From Caulobacter segnis ATCC 21756 (GTDB taxonomy: Bacteria; Pseudomonadota; Alphaproteobacteria; Caulobacterales; Caulobacteraceae): 64,000 nt of DNA. Shown one piece after another: positions 60,928 through 64,000 of this stretch; the stretch's first letter is position 1; each line of letters begins with the position of its first letter. The position numbers were made by a program, and so were the translations under genes. The stretch lies in the NCBI RefSeq assembly GCF_000092285.1, contig NC_014100.1, positions 3,286,001-3,350,000 of the forward strand, given 5' to 3'. The notes below the pieces were generated by a model that did no database searches, was not told the DNA's origin, and saw only the letters and a program-made list of their open reading frames with translations.

Positions 60928-62151
60928 CTAGCCCGGGCCCGCGCTGGCCTCAACGGCGCTGGCGCGGCGCGAGCGCCAGCTCAGTGGAAGGGTGGCTATG
61001 AAGGCCACGACGGCGATGGGCAGCAGCAGCGCGAGAACCTGGCTGGCCGTGCCGCCAGCCGTCAGCACGGCGCCGGCGATCATAGGACCGGCCATGGCCC
61101 CGAGACGTCCGGCGGCCACGGAGGCCCCTGCTCCGGTGCCCTTCATCGACGGCGGGTACGGCTCGGCGGAGAGGCCATAAAGCACGAACTGCGCGCCGAT
61201 GACGAAAAAGCCGGCCAGGGCGGCCGCGGCGATGGGCGCGATGACGCCGCCGGCCAGCACCGCCAGTCCAAGCGCCAGCCCCCCATAGACGCCGCCCAGC
61301 AAGCCCCCCCGACGCTGGTGGCTGAGGAGCGAGCCCAGAACCAGAGTGCCCATCGCGCCCGCGCCACTAAAGGCCGCCGCGGCGATCAGAGCGTCCGCTC
61401 GCGCCAAGCCGCGGGAGATCATCAAGGTCGGAAGCCAGTTCAGCAGAAGATAGAGGACGACCAGCGTGCCGAAGGAGCTGATCCAAAGCGCCAGCGTGGG
61501 CACGGCGCGGCCGCCGCCGAAGAGCACCGTCCGGGTCGATGCGGCCCGTACGGGCGCCGGCGCGGCAAGGTCCAGGTTCTGAGGCATGGTGGGCTCGCGC
61601 ATCGCCCAGGCGACAACCACGGCCAGGACCAGCGGAGTAATTCCCCCGACGTGAAAGATCGTGGCCCAGTCCAATCCTCGCTGGGTGGCGACCAGCATCC
61701 CGGCCAGCGCGCCACCCAGCGGCATGCCCGCCGTCACCATCGTCACCCGGCGGGCCTGGGTGCGCGGATCCCCGCTGGCGGCGACCAAGGCGATCAGGAC
61801 AGGAAACGCCCCACCGAGCCCAAGCCCCGTCAGAAAACGCATGGCCAGGAGGCTTGGCACGTCCGGGGCAAGGGCGGTGGCGATCGAGAATAGCCCAAAC
61901 GTCAGGAGCGCGGTGACCAGCAGGCCCTTGCGCCCGATCAAATCGGACAGCCGTCCACAGACGACCGCGCCCAGAAGCAAGCCGAGGGTGCTGGCGGAGA
62001 ACACCATGCCGAGCATCTGCGGCGAAAGTCCGTAGACCTTGGCGAGCTGGGGCGCAGCCAGGCCCGCGGACTGAAGATCGTAGCCCTCTACAAGCGCGGC
62101 GAGAAAGCAAAGGGCCGGTGTGATGATTGTGTTGGAGACGGATCGAGCCAT
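60928..62151 (-). CDS. MFS transporter, aromatic acid:H+ symporter type
   Basis: A 407-residue 12-helix permease. It has the AAHS-type opening LCFLAALVEGYDLQSAGLAAPQLA in parts (the conserved Asp in EGYD), and the loop 2-3 motif GRLSDLIGRKGLL. Relatives carry 3-phenylpropionate, 4-hydroxybenzoate, protocatechuate or vanillate. The divergent feruloyl-CoA synthetase-like gene supports uptake of a hydroxycinnamate or related lignin acid. ATG 62151 was chosen over upstream starts because it begins the first helix. Confidence 0.9.
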   Translation of the reverse strand: MARSVSNTIITPALCFLAALVEGYDLQSAGLAAPQLAKVYGLSPQMLGMVFSASTLGLLLGAVVCGRLSDLIGRKGLLVTALLTFGLFSIATALAPDVPSLLAMRFLTGLGLGGAFPVLIALVAASGDPRTQARRVTMVTAGMPLGGALAGMLVATQRGLDWATIFHVGGITPLVLAVVVAWAMREPTMPQNLDLAAPAPVRAASTRTVLFGGGRAVPTLALWISSFGTLVVLYLLLNWLPTLMISRGLARADALIAAAAFSGAGAMGTLVLGSLLSHQRRGGLLGGVYGGLALGLAVLAGGVIAPIAAAALAGFFVIGAQFVLYGLSAEPYPPSMKGTGAGASVAAGRLGAMAGPMIAGAVLTAGGTASQVLALLLPIAVVAFIATLPLSWRSRRASAVEASAGPG

Positions 62152-62228
62152 GGCGCAGTTCCGAGAAGCGATTGGAAGCTTCAGCTTCCCTGGGCCACGC
62201 ATCGGACCGATGTCGCCCAGCCCCTGTA

Positions 62229-62246
62229 GGGTTACATCCGTAACCC
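62229..62246. promoter_or_regulatory. Palindrome GGGTTAC-ATCC-GTAACCC
   Basis: Perfect 7-bp arms with a 4-nt spacer, in the divergent promoter 78 nt from the MFS start and 166 nt from the ligase start. It is a probable operator for a substrate-responsive regulator encoded outside the window. Confidence 0.65.
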
Positions 62247-62275
62247 CGGCGACGCTTTTTGGCCAAGGTCACGGC

Positions 62276-62323
62276 AGCCCTGGCGAGGGGCACCGCATTA
62301 GCCCTGGCGAGGGGCACCGCATT
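62276..62323. repeat. Perfect 24-bp tandem duplication
   Basis: Two identical 24-bp units starting AGCCCTGGCGAGGGG and ending CACCGCATT follow each other without a gap, about 90-136 nt upstream of the ligase start. Confidence 0.95.
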
Positions 62324-62411
62324 TCAACTGAAACCGATGGCCGGGGGATCGAAACGCCCCGGTAGCCCTGAGTTCAGACGCTCGCGCGCTTTATCGCTTG
62401 AGAGTTCAATC

Positions 62412-64000
62412 ATGCAAAAGCCACTTCTTGCGGCTGACGTCGCCCCTCTGCTGTTCCCGGATGTCGCCTTGGACATCGAGACCCGCGCCGACGGCTCGAT
62501 CCTGCTGACCAATCGCCTGCCGCCGCGCCCGGTCACGACAAGCCTGGCCCAGCGCCTGGCTCACTGGGCCCAACGCAATCCCGAGCGGGTGTTTCTGACG
62601 CAAGCCGATGATCATGGTCGGCGCGTCATGACATACGGTCAGGCGCGCGACGAGGTCATGGCTATGGCTGGCGGCTTGGCGGCGAAGGAGCTGGGCGAGG
62701 ATCGGCCGCTGATGGTCGTCGGTCCCAACAGTATCGACCAGGCCGTGATGATCCTGGCGGCGATGACCGCGGGCGTCCCCGTGGCGGTCGTGTCGCCGGC
62801 CTACGCCCAGCCGGCCATGCTCCCCTGGTCCAAGTTCGCCGCTGTGCTTGAGCAGGTGACCCCGGGCCTGATCCTCGCCGACGATCCGGGTGCGGTGCGC
62901 GCGGCGATGGAGGCCGTCGGCTTCGCTCGCGCCCCGGTCATTGGTCTGCGCGATCGCGCGGCCTTGACCTGCTCTCCTCGCGCGGACGCGCTCCTTGCGC
63001 CCCTCGCCCTGGACGCTCCGGCAAAACTCCTTTTCACCTCGGGCTCGACGGGCGCGCCGAAGGCGGTGGTCAACACCCAGCGGATGATGGTCTCGAACGT
63101 TCAGGCGCTCGGGCAGGTGTGGCCCTTCCTGCAGAACCGCCCGCCGGTGCTGGTCGACTGGCTTCCCTGGAACCACACCTTCGGCGGCAACTTCTGCTTC
63201 AACCTCGTGCTTTGGCATGGTGGGGCTCTGCACATCGATAACGGCAAGCCAACGCCGGCCGGCATCGGCCAGACCGTGGCCGCCCTGCGCGCGTCACCGC
63301 CGACAGCCTATTTCAACGTGCCGGCCGGCTTCGACGCCCTGCTGCCGGTCCTGGAGAAGGATCACGGTTTCGCCGAGCGGTTCTTCGAGCGCCTGGATAT
63401 CCTCTTCAACGCGGGCGCGGGCCTGCCCGCCTCGATCCGTGAGCGACTGGAGGCTGTTTCGATCCGGGCGTGTGGCCGCTCAACCCCGATCTTGGGGGCC
63501 TGGGGATCCACCGAGACGGCTCCGTGCTCGACCATCCTCTACTTCCACACACCCCATGCCTCCAACCTGGGCGTGCCCTTGCCGGGAACCGAGATCAAGC
63601 TGACGCCGACGGATGATCGCGCCGAGCTGCGTGTTCGTGGGCCCAACGTCACCCCCGGTTACTGGCGAGCGCCAGCGGCGACGGCGGCCATGTTCGACGA
63701 GGAAGGCTTCTATCGCAGCGGTGACGCGGGACGACTGGTCGAGCCCATGGTGCCCGAGGCTGGCATCCTGTTCGGCGGCCGGCTGGCGGAGAACTTCAAG
63801 CTGCTGTCGGGGACATGGGTGAATGCTGGCGAGGTGCGCCTGGCCGCGGTGGCCGCCACCGCGCCGCTGGTGTCGGACGTCGTTGTCGCCGGAGAGGGCC
63901 GCCACGAGATCGGCCTGCTGGTTTTCGCCAACGAGGAGGCTTGCCGGCGCCATCTGGCCGACGCGCTCGGCGAGGAGCCTTATGACGGCCCCGCCGCCGA
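62412..64000 (+). CDS. Feruloyl-CoA synthetase-like AMP-forming ligase, 3'-truncated
   Basis: The frame is open from ATG 62412 to the window end, 529 complete codons. It is an adenylate-forming enzyme: P-loop-like LLFTSGSTGAPKAVVNTQRM, the DWLPWNHTFGGN block characteristic of feruloyl-CoA synthases, GAWGSTETAP, and the hinge region YRSGDAGRL. Feruloyl-CoA synthase activates ferulate, coumarate or caffeate with ATP and CoA for side-chain cleavage to vanillin-type aldehydes. The C-terminal end with the catalytic Lys lies outside. It is divergent from the aromatic-acid MFS gene. Confidence 0.9.
   Translation, partial: MQKPLLAADVAPLLFPDVALDIETRADGSILLTNRLPPRPVTTSLAQRLAHWAQRNPERVFLTQADDHGRRVMTYGQARDEVMAMAGGLAAKELGEDRPLMVVGPNSIDQAVMILAAMTAGVPVAVVSPAYAQPAMLPWSKFAAVLEQVTPGLILADDPGAVRAAMEAVGFARAPVIGLRDRAALTCSPRADALLAPLALDAPAKLLFTSGSTGAPKAVVNTQRMMVSNVQALGQVWPFLQNRPPVLVDWLPWNHTFGGNFCFNLVLWHGGALHIDNGKPTPAGIGQTVAALRASPPTAYFNVPAGFDALLPVLEKDHGFAERFFERLDILFNAGAGLPASIRERLEAVSIRACGRSTPILGAWGSTETAPCSTILYFHTPHASNLGVPLPGTEIKLTPTDDRAELRVRGPNVTPGYWRAPAATAAMFDEEGFYRSGDAGRLVEPMVPEAGILFGGRLAENFKLLSGTWVNAGEVRLAAVAATAPLVSDVVVAGEGRHEIGLLVFANEEACRRHLADALGEEPYDGPAA

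Noticed and set aside
62276..62323. Tandem repeat considered as the start of a CRISPR array
   Set aside because: There are only two units with no spacer between them and no cas genes.

Overview
The window reads as chromosome of a high-GC alphaproteobacterium of the Caulobacter/Phenylobacterium type. The basis is many TonB receptors with Caulobacterales-style signal peptides, a FixLJ-type system, and two secreted proteins ending in a domain that resembles the LPS-anchoring N-terminus of the Caulobacter S-layer protein RsaA. No rRNA, tRNA or CRISPR array was seen.

Region 1 (1-9.9 kb) is a catabolic cluster of unknown substrate: SDR dehydrogenase (cut by the window edge), class II aldolase, TonB receptor, N,N-dimethylformamidase-like large subunit, MFS carrier, TetR regulator, RidA, [2Fe-2S] ferredoxin and a VOC-fold protein. 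A 16-bp TATAG-N6-CTATA type palindrome sits at three intergenic positions, with a weaker copy in front of the TonB receptor, and is the probable operator of the TetR protein.

Region 2 (9.9-30.4 kb) is a compact nitrite/NO respiration module: quinol NO reductase, HemN, two Crp/Fnr regulators, pseudoazurin, B12-dependent ribonucleotide reductase, an alginate-export-type porin, Cu nitrite reductase NirK, the iron-sulfur repair protein Ric, FixJ and a frameshifted FixL, alternative oxidase, a receiver-like protein lacking its phospho-aspartate, NnrS, a TonB receptor and a PepSY membrane protein. A TTGCT-N4-AGCAA-type palindrome lies 55-84 nt upstream of the norZ, pseudoazurin, nirK, TonB receptor and (weakly) ric start codons. 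The route visible is NO2- to NO to N2O; no nitrate or N2O reductase is present. The module is bracketed by two broken copies of the same integrase family, each followed by a related roughly 60-bp repeat, suggesting an acquired or mobile island.

Region 3 (30.5-38.7 kb) has a LuxR-type regulator fused to an alpha/beta-hydrolase domain that has lost its catalytic residues, two paralogous secreted FG-GAP proteins (the first frameshifted), and two decayed genes (a ClpP-like protein and a cupin).

Region 4 (38.7-49.3 kb) holds a hydrolase, an FAD hydroxylase, an SDR without its catalytic Tyr/Lys, a GT1 glycosyltransferase, a PAP2 protein and a cytochrome c lipoprotein, then two related AraC regulators around a PII protein and a MarC protein.

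Region 5 (49.3-64 kb) has an ICMT-like methyltransferase and a GNAT-like protein, a small secreted Cys protein, an orphan DotU-TssM fusion truncated after its GTPase-like domain, a cupin, a translationally coupled operon of response regulator, di-haem peroxidase and VirA-like kinase, a beta-barrel protein, and a divergent aromatic-acid MFS / feruloyl-CoA synthetase-like pair whose ligase runs off the window.
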